64,000 bases of DNA from Phycomyces blakesleeanus NRRL 1555(-) (taxonomy: Eukaryota > Mucoromycota > Mucoromycetes > Mucorales > Phycomycetaceae): assembly GCF_001638985.1 (NCBI RefSeq), contig NW_017265135.1, forward strand, positions 1,293,223 to 1,357,222. The letters are read 5' to 3'. Under the pieces are notes generated by a model that saw only the letters and a list, made by a program, of their open reading frames with translations, searched no databases and had not been told where the DNA came from. Positions 11,660 through 23,185 of this stretch are shown here, piece after piece. The position numbers were made by a program, and so were the translations under genes. The first letter of the stretch is position 1, and every line of letters begins with the position of its first letter.

Positions 11660-13061
11660 TATCTGTGATGTTTCAACCGGTCTTGCAAGTAAATGCCATG
11701 TACATTTCTTCTACCGTCATTGATCATGGAGCAGAATTTTCCTCCAAGTGCAACATACAGCTGCTGGCCTGTACCGTGACCTATAAGGTGCATCTCATCT
11801 AGTCCGAAGAAAGCAGTACTGGTCATTGTGGACAAGTCCTTGAAGACGTTGGGCCCTTTGACGCCATACATCTAAAATGGTATCAATATTTATTTTGTTT
11901 AACAGTTTACAACTTACGCCTCCAATGGACTGGTGCAAACTCTCTTCTGTTCTCAACAGTGATAGTCCATCTCTTTCCACAATACAAGTCGTGCTTGAAT
12001 CTCTTGCACCATACAAGATGCAAGCTCTGCATCCGTGATGGGCATTGTGATGTGTCAGGTTCATCAAGTCAGAGACAGCTGGAGTATCTCCAGTTGCCAT
12101 GACAAGATAAACCTTGGCAATCACCAGTCCAGAATCAGTCTGAAACTGCAAGTCATTTGCCCCCAAGTTTCTCAGGTCATTGAGAACCAGCTCCAAAAAC
12201 GAAGTGATATCTTTCAGATGGTTAGGTCCTGGTATGATAGCCAACTGCATCATGTTACCTGCCTTGTATCTAAGTAGTTCGTATTAGTAACTTTATCTAA
12301 ATTAACTTTTTTTAAATACTTTTCTTTAGGATTGATATTCAGGTTAATAACATGAATAACAGAGAATGACATTTTGGCATTTTAAATGGGTTGAACTGGT
12401 CAACAAACATGGACACCAAAATGTCATCCTGACCAACCACTCCACGATCAAGTAGCCATCCGACTACATCTCTATCAAAGATGTCTTCACGTATATCTTC
12501 ACGTCTGCCAGCCAAACACCTTGTACCATAGGCCATCTTGGCCTGTTTCTTGGGGTGGGCAAGTTTGAACTGCAGTTGCTCTGAGAGAGGCACGATCTGA
12601 AAGGTCTGTGCAGGTTTTACACTCGCTCTCTCCACTTTGTACCTGTCTTCACTGCAATGAGAACATGTCTCATCCTCATTGATGAAGTCTCCTTCTTCTA
12701 CTGTTGAGAACCAGCAGCATCCATTTATGCACATATCATATGCAACAGACTTCACTGGGTACTCCTCCTTCAACAAGGTGTCTACCCTGTAGTATGACAG
12801 AAGTGAATCCACTTTAGCTAAAATGGTGGTAAGTGCATGTGATATAAAAATAGTATACTAATTATAAACTTACTGGATCCAAGTTCTGCCATGTACTTGT
12901 TGACAATTTCTATGCATTTGTCATAAACTTCACGAGAGACGTTGTTCTCAAAAAACATGGAAAACAATTCCAGACTGATAGCCTGTGCATGACTGTTGGA
13001 TACGTGTGTGAGAACAAAATGTTCATAATCAGTGACATGGTCTACTGGAGCATTGTACACT

Positions 13062-13573
13062 TGTGGTGATCCAGACACTCAGATATTGGATTTATCACAT
13101 ATAAGAACATATTCATATTGGGATAGCGTAGTAGCTATCATCTTGTCAGTATAAAATATATATAAACAATTAAGTAATCAGCCCAATAATTATTACAGTT
13201 AGTACTGTAGATAATATCTTAAAGATTGTTAAGATAATTATATCATACTGCCAAGTAAACTGTGTCAGATCGATATGAAGCTAATTTAGTAGGAAGTCTT
13301 AAAGCTCTAGTATAAAAGAGAAAAGAATAGCTAAGAGCTAAAGAAGTACGATTTATGACTTGATGTCATAATTGTAACACTGACACTAGTTAAGCAGTAA
13401 ATACACTCTAAGAAACTAAGACGTAATGACAAGAGCAGATTGTGTTTTCTTATAAAAAGGGACACTTTTTATTTATGAATAAAGGACAACTTATATACAG
13501 TCTCAAAGTATTTCTATACGTCTCTATTATCAAATATTTTATTTTTCTATTGTTTTGTACCTGAAATATCACA
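13062..13573. mobile_element. Solo LTR, family LTR-1 (copy 1, 512 bp)
   Basis: The repeat starts TGTGGTGATCCAGACACTC and ends AATATCACA, with a five-base duplication ACACT on each side (13057-13061, 13574-13578). Two further copies are at 26529-27071 and 33613-34155; this one lacks about 31 bases in the middle. TG..CA ends and five-base duplications fit a retrovirus-like LTR. No internal retrotransposon sequence is next to it. It sits inside the A2 transposase coding sequence, and the frame is restored if the LTR and one duplication are removed. Confidence 0.88.
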
Positions 13574-13578
13574 ACACT

Positions 13579-13884
13579 CTGTCAGAGTTATGGACACGCA
13601 AATATCCATAGTCATTATCTGATATATTTACACTGGAGAAATGACCCTGAATACCCTTGTGTGAAGGTTCATGGTTACATGTGGATATTTAGAGCAATTT
13701 TTTATCTCAGCATGTTTTTTGGTGTACATGTTCATAAAGTCATGTTGTAATTTTCTATTGGCTCAGATATAATAACCATCCAAGTTATTTTACTATTATT
13801 ATTATTATTATAAAGTTTGAACAAATAAAGTAAATGTAACACTTGTTTCTCTTTTATCTTAACATTTATAACAAAATAAACACC
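13579..13884. other. Boundary between A2 remnants and element B1
   Basis: Bases up to about 13700 are A2 coding remnants. The rest is AT-rich with an ATT triplet run at 13793-13812 and leads to the B1 transposase start. I could not place the B1 terminus. Confidence 0.4.
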
Positions 13885-16800
13885 ATGTCCTCTACTTCTG
13901 AACTTTATAATAAGAAGTGCTATTGCATAAAATGCAGCAATAATCAACAAGGCTACAGCTTTGTTTCTACACGAACCCTTCAGCGTCACAATAAAAGAGC
14001 AAAATATGAAGACATGGAAAGAAGTGAAAGAAGTATGTTTTGTTTTTCATTTTTATTTTCATTTTGGTTATTTTATATAATGTTTTATTTCAATAAATCT
14101 ATCTGTTCAAAGAAATCTCATGGATATTGATTTTGAAAGTAAGAAACATTAATTGTAATAAAAAGAGAAGTAAATTAAAAATTGAATTCTATATGTAGCT
14201 ACATCAAACCAACAAACCGGACCCATGGAAGCAATGGGTGGTCAGACCAACTTGCCTGTTTGGGAAGGAGCCCCAATTTCTGTCAATGAGGTTGCTTTTA
14301 GCAATGAGTCGAATGGCAAAAGCAGTGATGGTGATAAAAATGACAATGACGAAGAAAGCAATGGCGGTGAAGAAAGTGAAGACAATGAAGAGAATATTGT
14401 TGAGATTGAAGTTGAAGAATTCGATACTGAAGGTCAGTCTGTGTTAATTAACTAATAAAAAAAGACCCAAAAAAATTCAAGGAAAAGAACCAAAAAAGAA
14501 AAATCTGAAAAAAGGGGGGGTGTTAATTTTTTTTGTTTTTTTTTACAATAGATCCTTTTGCCACCCCAAATATGCCTGAAAATTCGGTACACAGGTTCAT
14601 TGCTACTTTTGTGGTAATGTTTGCTTCCCGCTATGTGGTCAATAAGGGCGCTGTTGTCTTGATCGAGTTTATCAACAAGCTCTTGTTGATTTACAAGCAG
14701 GATTTCCAATTGCCTGTGAGTCTTTCTGGTCTCCAAAGCATGACATGATTCTCAGTCATGACAAAAGGGATTAAGAGATTTGTCAGGTGTCAGGATTGAC
14801 ATAATGTGTATGAGGAAAGTGTACTTGCTACTTTGAATTGTGATTTCGTAAAGCTTGGTGCACATACCGCCTGTAATTGCAAATTAATGGTCTAATCATT
14901 GTCTGGTGGTTTGGTCGCAAAGAAGTCTTATGTATATCAGTCTCTTACACGTGCTCTTAAAATTCTTTTCCTCCATCCCAATTTCAAGCAAAAGATCATG
15001 CACTGGAACCAAGAATTCAAGATCACTGATACATTGTGTGATGTTTACGATAGTGAAGCCTGGACTGATTTGAAGGACAATGATGATGAAATTTTTGTTG
15101 AGCATCCTCGTTCATTGATGCTGACATTAAACATCGACTGATTCCAGCCTTTCAATGGTACTAGCTATTCCTGCCGTGCTATCTACCTGGTGATTAACAA
15201 CCTGCCTAGAAGTGAGTGGTTTAAAGCAGAAAATACAATCCTTGTTGGCCTCATGCCCGGACCAAAAGAGCCAAAATCAGAAGAGATCAATCATTATCTC
15301 AAGCCATTAGTTGATGAAATGATACAGCTCTATCTTGGAATACAGATACCCACCTACCAGCAAACAGACGGTGCAACAGTTCGTGCAGCCTTATTGATGA
15401 TTGCATGCAATATATCTGCTGCCAGAAAGACTAGTGGGTTTACCACGCACAACAGCACATGCGCCTGTTACAAATGCGACAATCAATTTTCTTGTCTACC
15501 AGGCACTTCTTCTGTCGATTTCCGTAGATTTGATTGTGATCAGTGGTGCCATCGAAGTGATAGAGCAAACCGTGTGCATGCTGAGGAGTGGAATAGTGCG
15601 AGTACACCCTCAGAAAGGCAGCAGCTGGAGGTCGAATATGGTGTTTGATGGTTGCAGTTGTATCACTTTGGATACTTTGATCTAGTACGTGGAACGATCA
15701 TTGATCCCATGCATAATCTTTTTCTGGGAACACCAAAGAGAATGATTGAAACATGAACAAAAATCAAAAAAATGGAAAACAATGATCTGCTTGCAATGCA
15801 GACAGTTGCAGCAATGATGATATTGCCCAGTGACTATACCAAGCTGAAAACGAAGATAGGAAAGGGCTTTTCCTACATGAAAGCAGATGAGTGGAAGTCT
15901 TGGGTATTGGTGTACTCTCCCATGCTTCTAAAACCAGTTCTTCCGTCCAATATGTTCAATGGCTGGATGCACTATGTAAAAACATGCCATATACTTGTAA
16001 AGCCATCAATCAGTTTCATCAAAATAGACCAAGCACACAGATATCTACAAGAATTCTGTCAATCTTGTGAAGATACATATGAACCAAAAGTCCTCACTTG
16101 CAACATGCATCTGCACCTCCATCTTCATGACACAATTTGTGATTTTAGACCCATGTATGGCTATTGGCTCTTTGGTTTTGAGAGATACAATAGTTTGTTA
16201 AAGAATAACAAGACAAACAGAAAAGACGGGTTTGAAACAACCTATATGACAAAATTTACTGCAGACACATACAAAGCTGATTACGTACGAAATACATTAT
16301 CATGTCCAAGCCTCATTCCATTCCTTCCTCTTTTCGAAAAACTTATCTCTATGACCGCATCTATAGCAACCTATGCTACTTATGCTCCAACCAACCAATA
16401 ACCTTTCCAACTGCAACAATTTGTAGACTCATCCTTAAGTCAAGCAGCACCTATCAAAGGCAATGAACCACTCCCCCCATCCACCTTTCCTTTACAGTCC
16501 TTAAAAGAATCAACAATGAGTAATATTGATTATCCTCAATTGTTAGATTATTATAAAATCGCCTATGCCATGCCCAATCTCATTTCTTACCATGATGCCA
16601 GCTTGTCACAATATTTTGTAAATAACCGAATCACAAAATTGAAATCAATTGATCTTCTTGGTCAAACATATATTGGGAACAACAGTTCTGGTAAGCACGG
16701 GTCACTCGTTTAAGCTTTCTTCCATAGCAGCAATGGCCAAACTTCAAGCCTATATACCAGACAAATTCAGTATCTTTTTATACATTTATTTACTTTGCCT

Positions 16801-17088
16801 CCTCATCCAAACAATCAAGCATCAACATTACATCAATACCAGCATGTTTTTGCATACATCTGATAGTATAATTCGATAAATGACAATGAACACAGAGATG
16901 AAGGTATTGTAATCTGCTTGCCAGAATTCTTTGCTGATAATTATCACAGCATCTTGCCTGTACATCGTATACACTTAGAGATTGCAACTGCTGTAGATGT
17001 AACTGATATGAATGAAGAAAGAATGCTGGTCATTCCTATGCCAAAAAATACTATGCCTGAAGCCTTTATGAATAATTATGCACTATGA
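13885..17088 (+). pseudogene. Tnp2-type transposase of element B1, several stops
   Basis: Exons 13885-14032, 14199-14432 and from 14552 join in phase. The N-terminus has a Cys-rich finger (CYCIKCSNNQQ...RTLQRHNKR), then an acidic stretch. The core shows the Transposase_21 pattern: HPRSLMLTLNID, FQPFNGTSYSC, ILVGLMPGPKEPKSEEINHY, VRAALLMIACNISAARKTSG, then CACYKCDNQF and GTIIDPMHNLFLG. The C-terminal half (15772-17088) has MHLHLHLHDTICDFRPMYGY and WLFGFERYNSLLKNNKTN. In-frame stops or frame breaks occur near 14746, 14893, 15138, 15646 and 16400. The family is a DDE transposase of the CACTA/Tnp2 type; this copy is dead. Confidence 0.75.
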
Positions 17089-17213
17089 TTTTTTATGAGA
17101 ATAATTAAATAAAAAACAAAGAACAAGTAATGCCTCTTTATGTATTTTTTTGGTTATTTAAAGTATAAGACGTTATGAATGAAGAAAAAAAGAACAAAAA
17201 ATATAAACTTTAT

Positions 17214-18907
17214 TTAGGGTCCGTTTCTAAAAGCCCACTGAGGAAACTGTGACGCAATTGCATCAGGGACTGGTCCTTCAACAGTTTTGCCAAAAGCACG
17301 TGACAGCAATTGATGGCTATTTAAGCTTAAATCAGCTACCACTTTGTTGTTGTTGTAAATGAGTTTTGACTACTGCTGTAATTGAGAATAAGTCTGAAGG
17401 AGATAATATTAGGCCTCAGCTATTTCAGGCAAAGGTGTCTACCGATTACTTTATTATTTAACACACAGGTTTAGCATGCATGATAATGATTATATTTCAT
17501 ATGATGATATCACCATAATATGAGATACATCAGTGGATTATTATAAGCATAATTATAACTCATAAACACATTTACTTTTGATGTTAATACTTCATTGGGA
17601 CTACACACATTTATATAATTAACCATACATTAATTATCCCAAGATCACGTTGCTCTGATTAAGGCTCAGATAGGATTGATTACCTGACCCCAGTCATATA
17701 ATTTTCCCGATCCAAAATAATATAAATAGCAGTAGTAGTTCAGTGTAGGAACCTGGTCAAACTTTGATACAAAATCCTTTCTCAATAAACAAAACCTAAA
17801 CAAGTTCTCACAAATCTTTGTTCCTAATCTCAAATCTTCAATTCTTTCTCTTAAAAACTTCTTCAACTTCAACTACCACAACAGTTGTCAACAAGTGTGA
17901 TGAAGTGGTTGTACTATATTAAAGACATTAATATTTTATTCAGTATAATACAATATAATATATTAACTAAATTAAATATTTCAACTTTAAAAAAACTAAT
18001 TACCTCATCACTTCTCCAACCTGGACGACAAAGACGAAGCCTACTATAAGAAACATGGGGCGAAGTGCCATCATCTGACTCACCAACAGACATAGCCTCT
18101 TCTATAATGAGACCAGAGCAATCTCTTTTCATCTCGTCATCAATAGCAGTCTTGTTAGACTGGTACACTGTTTTGCAATGTTTCAAGTGCTGTTGAAAAT
18201 ATTAAATTAGTTTTCTTTTTTTGCTTTAAATTAATGACTTAGATAAGAATTATTCAAATAATAAATAAATAAAGTGTAACTTACCTCCTTTTCGCGGCTA
18301 CTCCTTCTGTTGCGAGCATTTTCTGACTTCTTTTTAGCCTGAGACTTATTAGCTGCACACTTTCTGCTAGTGAAGTTCGTGTAGACAAAGTCACAAACAT
18401 CACTTTTTCTCAGTCCTGCTCCTATGAAATTTCTTTCCAAGTAGGCAACGAGGTTTTCTGTCAACTCAGTGTTTGGCGACTGGTTGAAGTTGACAGTTGT
18501 GTTCCACCTTGGCTTACCATTGTTGGCTTGAATTTCAACCAAATGTTTTGACTTGAACTTAGGGTCCCACAAATGCTTCCGAAGAAGTCTCTATTGAATC
18601 TTGGTAAGTTATTAAAGATATAATTTACTATATGTATGATACATACATAGGCTTTTGTTTTGTTGACTGATTTTGCATCAGAAGCCATGGTGGGAGAACC
18701 AGCTACATTCATTTCCATGCTCACAGGAGCAACAGCATGCACTAAAGCCATTGGCTGACTCTGTAAAACAGCAGATACAGAAGTGTTCAAAGTTTTTGCT
18801 TTGATATCAGCAACGCCTTTCATGACAGTAGTCATGTCACGACACAAGATGGCAAGAGAGTTTGTCATCTCTCTCAGCAAGAGTGCATTGAGTGGGATAG
18901 CTTTCAT
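17214..18907 (-). pseudogene. Companion protein of element B1, broken only by a solo LTR
   Basis: Four exons on the minus strand, 18907-18647, 18590-18285, 18189-18004 and 17913-17214, have consistent phases and no stop. The last exon contains a solo LTR (17351-17883). Without it and one duplication the exon is 162 bases and in frame, giving a 304-residue protein. Exon 2 has a basic region (AANKSQAKKKSENARNRRSS). Exon 3 ends with a short motif RPGWRSDE (residues about 244-251). The tail reads PDAIASQFPQWAF. The B2 companion shares WRSDE and the same exon plan. No known enzymatic domain is visible. By context it may be an accessory, possibly DNA-binding, protein of the element. Confidence 0.65.
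17351..17883. mobile_element. Solo LTR, family LTR-2 (copy 1, 533 bp)
   Basis: It starts TGTTGTAAATGAG and ends CCACAACA, flanked by GTTGT on both sides (17346-17350, 17884-17888). A near-identical copy is at 28654-29185 and a diverged relative at 41575-42205. It lies in the last exon of the B1 companion gene. Confidence 0.9.
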
Positions 18908-18909
18908 TT

Positions 18910-19639
18910 TGGTTAGACATATTCTATTAATTTAAAAATATAAGTTCAAATATGTATTAACTGTTAATGTTTTTATATTCTTTGAATAAATTTCTATTAT
19001 ACATTACAATTATATTTATTATCAAACATACCAAAATAAAAGACAGAAAAAGATGGGGAGATAGAGAGAGAAAGTGCGAGTACAAGTAAGAATAATTGTA
19101 AGAGTGTGTGAGCAAGAGTGAGTAAGATTATAGCAAAAACGTATATTTATATTTCCAAAAAAAAGAATATCTAGTCTTGATTGATCTTGGTTAAAAGAAT
19201 ATATCTAAAGTAACTTCTTGTACACACACTGTGTAAATTGATACAAAGATTGCTTTTAGATACTACATCATTATATCTACTATGCTTTTTGAATATTTTT
19301 TTGAGTTTCATTTTTTTTAATTACCTATTTTGTTTTTTTTTGTATTTTATTTACTTATTTTTTTATTTTTTCATATTTTTCCATATTTTTCCTTATTGAC
19401 CATTTTCTTTTCTTTTCTTTCTCTTTCTGATTTTTGTTATAACTGTGAATTTTACTGGTAAGATACATTCTTCTTAAAAATACTTCTGTACAGACAACAA
19501 CAAGATTAACATATTCTGATGTCATAGATACATATATACTTTCTTAGTATTTTACTATATTTGCAAACTTTTTTGGTAACATATCTTCTTTTTTTTTAAA
19601 GCAATTCTTTTCTTCAAATGTAACTAAATAATAATTATT
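18910..19639. other. AT-rich gap, purine-rich stretch
   Basis: Bases 19035-19130 are purine-rich (AGAGAGAGAAAGTGCGAG and similar), lying upstream of the B1 companion. The rest is T-rich. I see no supported gene. Confidence 0.4.
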
Positions 19640-20396
19640 ATTTCAGTTGTCATAGATACTAGTGTGTTTTTTCCTTCTGATGTATTCTCTTTACAATGGC
19701 TATCTGGATTAGTCCAGGTTAGTAACTATACTTCATGTCATCATCCTATAAAATTATTCTGACTTTTCTCCTTCTTTTTTATAGACAATATTGCCAAAAA
19801 TATTCTCTACAATTAAACAAGACCATCAACATAGTAATATTTTATTTTTTATTTACTTTTAATATTTATCTGACAGAATATAATTTTTATTACAGGTGAA
19901 TGTTCATCTGCCAAACACGTAATAAATCAAGAACCTCTATCTCTTGGCGCCGTCATTGACATGGTAAGACTTCTTCTTTTATTCTCTTAATATGTATGAT
20001 AGTATTATTTATATTGTATATTAATATATGTTTTTTACTAAAGGTTATATCAACTTTTGACAAGTACTATCTAGGTCTACAAATAAATCGACTTTCTTTG
20101 GGTACGTTCATTACATATTCTTTCACCTAATTCACTCAAACTAACTTCTCTATATTATTTTCATTGTTAAAGAAATTATATTTGATGTCATGCCTCGAAC
20201 TCTCAAAGTTTTATTTTTATCTTCTTCAGTCATTATATTATATGTATCCTCAAATTAATATATCACTCACAACATGTAAATATTTAAATACACATCTAAC
20301 TTCTCTTCTATTATGTTAAATAGTATCTGTGCCAAAGATAACTACTGAATATGAGGGTTTACAAACATTATATATAAAGCACTACTTGATTTGAGT
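19640..20396 (+). other. Unrecognised multi-exon coding remnants or small gene
   Basis: A series of short open exons bounded by plausible splice sites can be read. One starts after TTTCAG at about 19646 (SVFFPSDVFSLQWLSGLVQ). The next starts after TTTATAG at about 19785 (TILPKIFSTIKQDHQHS), and a third after TTACAG at about 19896 (HVINQEPLSLGAVIDM). A fourth follows at about 20044 (VISTFDKYYLGLQINRLSL), and a fifth after TTAAAG near 20173 (EIIFDVMPRTLKVLFLSSS). Phases fit for these five. A possible last exon ends at a TGA near 20394. I do not recognise the product. It is not similar to the element genes in the window, so it could be a host gene or its remnant. Confidence 0.35.
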
Positions 20397-20399
20397 CAT

Positions 20400-21355
20400 A
20401 TGAAGAATACCAGTGAAGATGGCCCGAGACATATATTATTATTTCAATACTATCAACCTAGAATCATTTTATTTTTTCTAATAAATACAAAAATAAACTA
20501 TAATTCAAATCAATAATAATTGAATATCAAGTAATTGGGGGAGCAGATAATCTATGACCTCATAATAAAGAGTGTTAATGATTGGCTTATAAGCAATAAA
20601 ATATCCATGGTTCTAACTATTCACCCAGGGATAGTTCAACAATACACATGCAATGTAGTCCCTGATTATTAACCTTTAACATGAAAACATTGTATTACAG
20701 TAAAAAACAAAGTTTGAAATAAAGTTTTCTTGGTACTCTATTATATACAAAGATATAAAATTACTATTGACCCCAACTTCACTAGTGCTATCGAACTTTA
20801 CACTTGTAGATAGCAGGTCTGTGCACATGTAACCAGATCAGCTTTGGTACCAGTGGAAATAGGCAAAACCCCACTGTAAAATGCAGAATATTCACAATAA
20901 TATGCATGAATTTCCCCGTGTGTATTTATTGTTATTTTTCCAGTAATAGACAAATATCTTAATAAGAGAAAAAAAAGTATTACGTATAGAAGGAACAGGG
21001 AATGGAAACAAGGTTTTTCCTGTGCACAGAAAAATTCTCCTCTTATGACCGAGGGCACAGCACCACATCAACAAACTGTTGACATCAGCCTCTCATAACC
21101 AGGACAACACATCATGACAAATCACCTGACAAACCCACCAAGCAGACAGATCTTCTGGTACTGGACACCATGACATGGCCAAAAACCTAAAAGGCTTACA
21201 ACATACGTGACAATCTGACGTATGTTAAGTTATGGTATGTGGTGCAACTGGTCAGAAATATAATATATATTATATGTATAGTTATATTCTTGTGGTTTTG
21301 CTCAAAACAATCCAATAAGAAGGAATTTAAATAATGAATGAGACTTGAAATAGAT
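20400..21355. other. Region without recognised gene
   Basis: I see no supported coding region, no terminal repeats and no splice-linked exons here. The longer open frames are short, low in complexity and lack any motif. Confidence 0.4.
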
Positions 21356-21360
21356 GGAAA

Positions 21361-21390
21361 CAGATATATGGACAACAGACAGATAGACAA

Positions 21391-21421
<31 letters not shown>

Positions 21422-21490
21422 AATGGACAATAGACAAGTAGGCAAATGGACAAATGGACAAATGGACAAGCAGACAAACAGACAAATGGT
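21361..21490. repeat. Tetranucleotide-type microsatellite (GACA/AACA/AATG units)
   Basis: About 130 bases of imperfect tandem four-base units: GACA, AACA, then AATGGACA and TAGACA variants. Cys/Leu-rich open frames on the minus strand here are translations of the repeat and are not genes. Confidence 0.9.
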
Positions 21491-21494
21491 GAGA

Positions 21495-22134
21495 CAGTAC
21501 TTGTAGATCCTAACAGTGTGCAACTTAGTATTTCCCACAGGACAATAGTTCAAGCTCAGTGACAATATTCAAAAGAAATATAGAGAAAAACTGAATGAAT
21601 TTTATTGGGATAAAAATGTTTCTTTTATATACTAATTGACATCTGCATCCAAGGTAACAATCTAGATATATCTTATATTAAATGATGATTATTTAGAAAA
21701 GTGTACAAGTCTTTGGGCATAATCACAAAAGAAAATAATCAAAAATAATAAAAAAATAAAAATAATCAAACTATTAAAAAATATGAACTCTCGGAAGGTA
21801 TACTAAAAAAGTAATATCAAGAAGTATAAAAGAACAAGTGCAATGCAAAGGCAAGCAAGCTAAAAAGGAAATAAAAATCAAGGAAAAAATAAAAAAAGAG
21901 GAAAAGCATTTAAAGTCCAGCGGGAATTTAAATGTCGATAGCAAGAAAAAAGGAAAAAGAGGGAGAGAGAAAATAAATCCAAGAAATCGGATTTTGTTGT
22001 GTCCAGAGATGGAGTCACAACTTTGCATTGTCCATAACTTAATAGTCTGTCCATAAGTTGACGTCACATCAAACAAATATACGTTTTTAGTACATGCTTA
22101 AAAATGTTTTAACACTTGTAGTCTGTCAATCTCA
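21495..22134. other. Region without recognised gene
   Basis: AT-rich sequence. A Lys/Glu-rich 72-residue frame at 21838-22056 is low complexity with no supporting feature. Nothing else is supported. Confidence 0.4.
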
Positions 22135-22216
22135 GACAACTTGTCCGAGTGGTTAAGGAGTATGACTCGAAATCATATGGGCTTTGCCCGCGCAGGTTCA
22201 AATCCTGCAGTTGTCG
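22135..22216 (+). tRNA. tRNA-Ser (anticodon CGA)
   Basis: The sequence folds as a class II tRNA. The acceptor stem is GACAACT with AGTTGTC, discriminator G at 22216. The D-arm is TCC..GGA, the anticodon stem TATGA/TCATA closes the loop CTCGAAA (anticodon CGA), the long variable arm is GGGC TTT GCCC, and the T-arm is GCAGG TTCAAAT CCTGC. The long variable arm and anticodon agree on serine (UCG codons). A-box (TGTCCGAGTGG) and B-box (GGTTCAAATCC) promoters are internal, and there is no intron. It is the only certain host gene in the window. Confidence 0.95.
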
Positions 22217-22222
22217 TTTTTT
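22217..22222 (+). terminator. RNA polymerase III oligo-T terminator
   Basis: Six T residues follow the tRNA discriminator base directly, the usual stop signal for polymerase III. Confidence 0.85.
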
Positions 22223-22277
22223 GTGCTGTCGTACTTTATTTTTGTTGTTCCTGTGTCGTTTTCGATCTGGGTTGTTC

Positions 22278-22331
22278 TGTTGGACATTATTTTGATGAAT
22301 CCGTAAAATCTGAAGATAGTTAACCGCAGTA
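22278..22331 (+). repeat. About 50 bp repeat shared with 58055-58110
   Basis: The two copies share TGTT-GA-ATTATTTTGATGAATC, GTAAAATCTGAAGAT and CAGTA, differing only by transitions. Both begin with TGTT, so they may be the terminal pieces of LTRs, but no matching end or target duplication was found. This copy lies 62 bases downstream of the tRNA. Confidence 0.5.
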
Positions 22332-22467
22332 CTTCTTTATGCGCAGTAATATCTTCCTGAGCATTAACCACAATATAATGACTATTTCTTTAATTAAATA
22401 TAAATAATAACTACTGTGAATAATGCGCAGTATTAGTTTAGAAAACTATATAAGACAATTCAATTCA

Positions 22468-22705
22468 TATCAATAAAAAGTATCTTTTATCCTCTCTTTG
22501 ATTTTACGTATACTCCTTGATCCCCAGTGGGTTTGACCTTTTGACTTTGTTATAGTAAAAGGAAGACCAACCCAGATCAGGAACAACAGTTCTTCCAATA
22601 CTATAACACAGCCAAAATTGGTCAAACCCACTGGGAATTGTAAATGAAGATAAAAGAATAAAAAGAGGATAGAAAGATAGATAACTTTTATTGAATGAAA
22701 TAACG
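22468..22705. repeat. Foldback repeat of about 240 bp
   Basis: Arms containing CCCAGTGGGTTTGACC (about 22522) and GGTCAAACCCACTGGG (about 22619) are inverted. The match continues outward (TATCTTTTATCCTCTC against GATAAAAGAATAAAAAGAGG) and inward (TTGTTATAGTA, GGAAGA against TCTTCC, TACTATAACA). No gene and no clear target duplication. Confidence 0.6.
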
Positions 22706-23185
22706 TCTTCTTTTATATCTTTTCTAAACCTACCCAGTCATTATAAATGTCTATTTCAGTTTCTATTCTACTTTTGTTAAGCTATGTGCTTTCTAATTCT
22801 TGTGTGAGCAAAAGGAAATCACTTCGGTCATTGTTCTTAAAAGAGAATTCTGTGTAATTGTCATCCTGATTGGCTGACAAGAATTTGGGCATGACATCTG
22901 ATCTAGGCTATCTTCCAATTCACTATAAATGTAGCCAAATTGGTCAAGCTTTAATAACACAGGAGTAAGCAAATAAGAGCATCTCCAGCAGTATCTAAGC
23001 CCAAATACTAAATATCCAAATTAGGATTTCCCATACTAGTACAAATAAGGCGATTTAGTATGAAGAATATGAAGGTCACTCCAGCAGTTTGTTAATACAG
23101 ATTCTAAACAATTATGACTGCTTCGATTTTTACTATATTTTTACTATTTCTTTTAGCTTTTATTCTCATATAATATCTTACAAAA

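Larger units (their letters stand above)
7560..13700 (-). pseudogene. CACTA/Tnp2-type transposase (A2), broken by pogo and a solo LTR
   Basis: Reading 5' to 3' on the minus strand: coding at 13700-13579 (ISDNDYGYLRVHNSD), then after the LTR VDHVTDYEHFVLTHVSNSHA at 13061-12890. Next comes a zinc-ribbon block with CINGCCWF and ETCSHCSEDRY (12812-12339), AIIPGPNHLKDITSF (12253-11930) and FFGLDEMHLIGHGTGQQLY (11871-11662). The coding then breaks at the pogo element and resumes at 8797 with LDVSLEDIDKAI. The tail includes QHMQIHLGYMMQEMGPLQAY (about 8385) and KVVDVKSIKGIAGLI near 7600, matching the A1 C-terminus. Stops TGA (8705-8707) and TAG (8660-8662) both sit where Trp is expected. It is clearly non-functional. 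Confidence 0.7.
7145..13740 (-). mobile_element. CACTA-type element A2, heavily decayed and interrupted
   Basis: The minus-strand transposase homologous to A1 and A3 defines this element. A possible left terminus, CACTATAGAAAATAATG, is at 7145, but it departs from the other ends at the G run, so the boundary is uncertain. The right end was not found; element B1 begins shortly after the 5' coding remnants. A pogo element (8798-11659) and a solo LTR (13062-13573) are inserted in its coding sequence. The stretch 7145-7555 beyond the coding tail is AT-rich and otherwise featureless. Confidence 0.5.
13885..18907 (+). mobile_element. Tnp2-type two-gene element B1 (ends not located)
   Basis: The element consists of a plus-strand transposase (13885-17088) and a minus-strand companion gene (18907-17214) that converge with about 125 bases between their stops. 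The same pair in the same arrangement is found in B2 (27997-35115), so the two genes travel together. A clear terminal repeat was not found. The 5' side of the companion (18910-19140) carries repeated CACTC-like words on the minus strand that might be subterminal. Confidence 0.6.

Noticed and set aside
21196..21565. Cys/Leu-rich frames on the minus strand
   Set aside because: They translate the GACA-type microsatellite and carry no other support.
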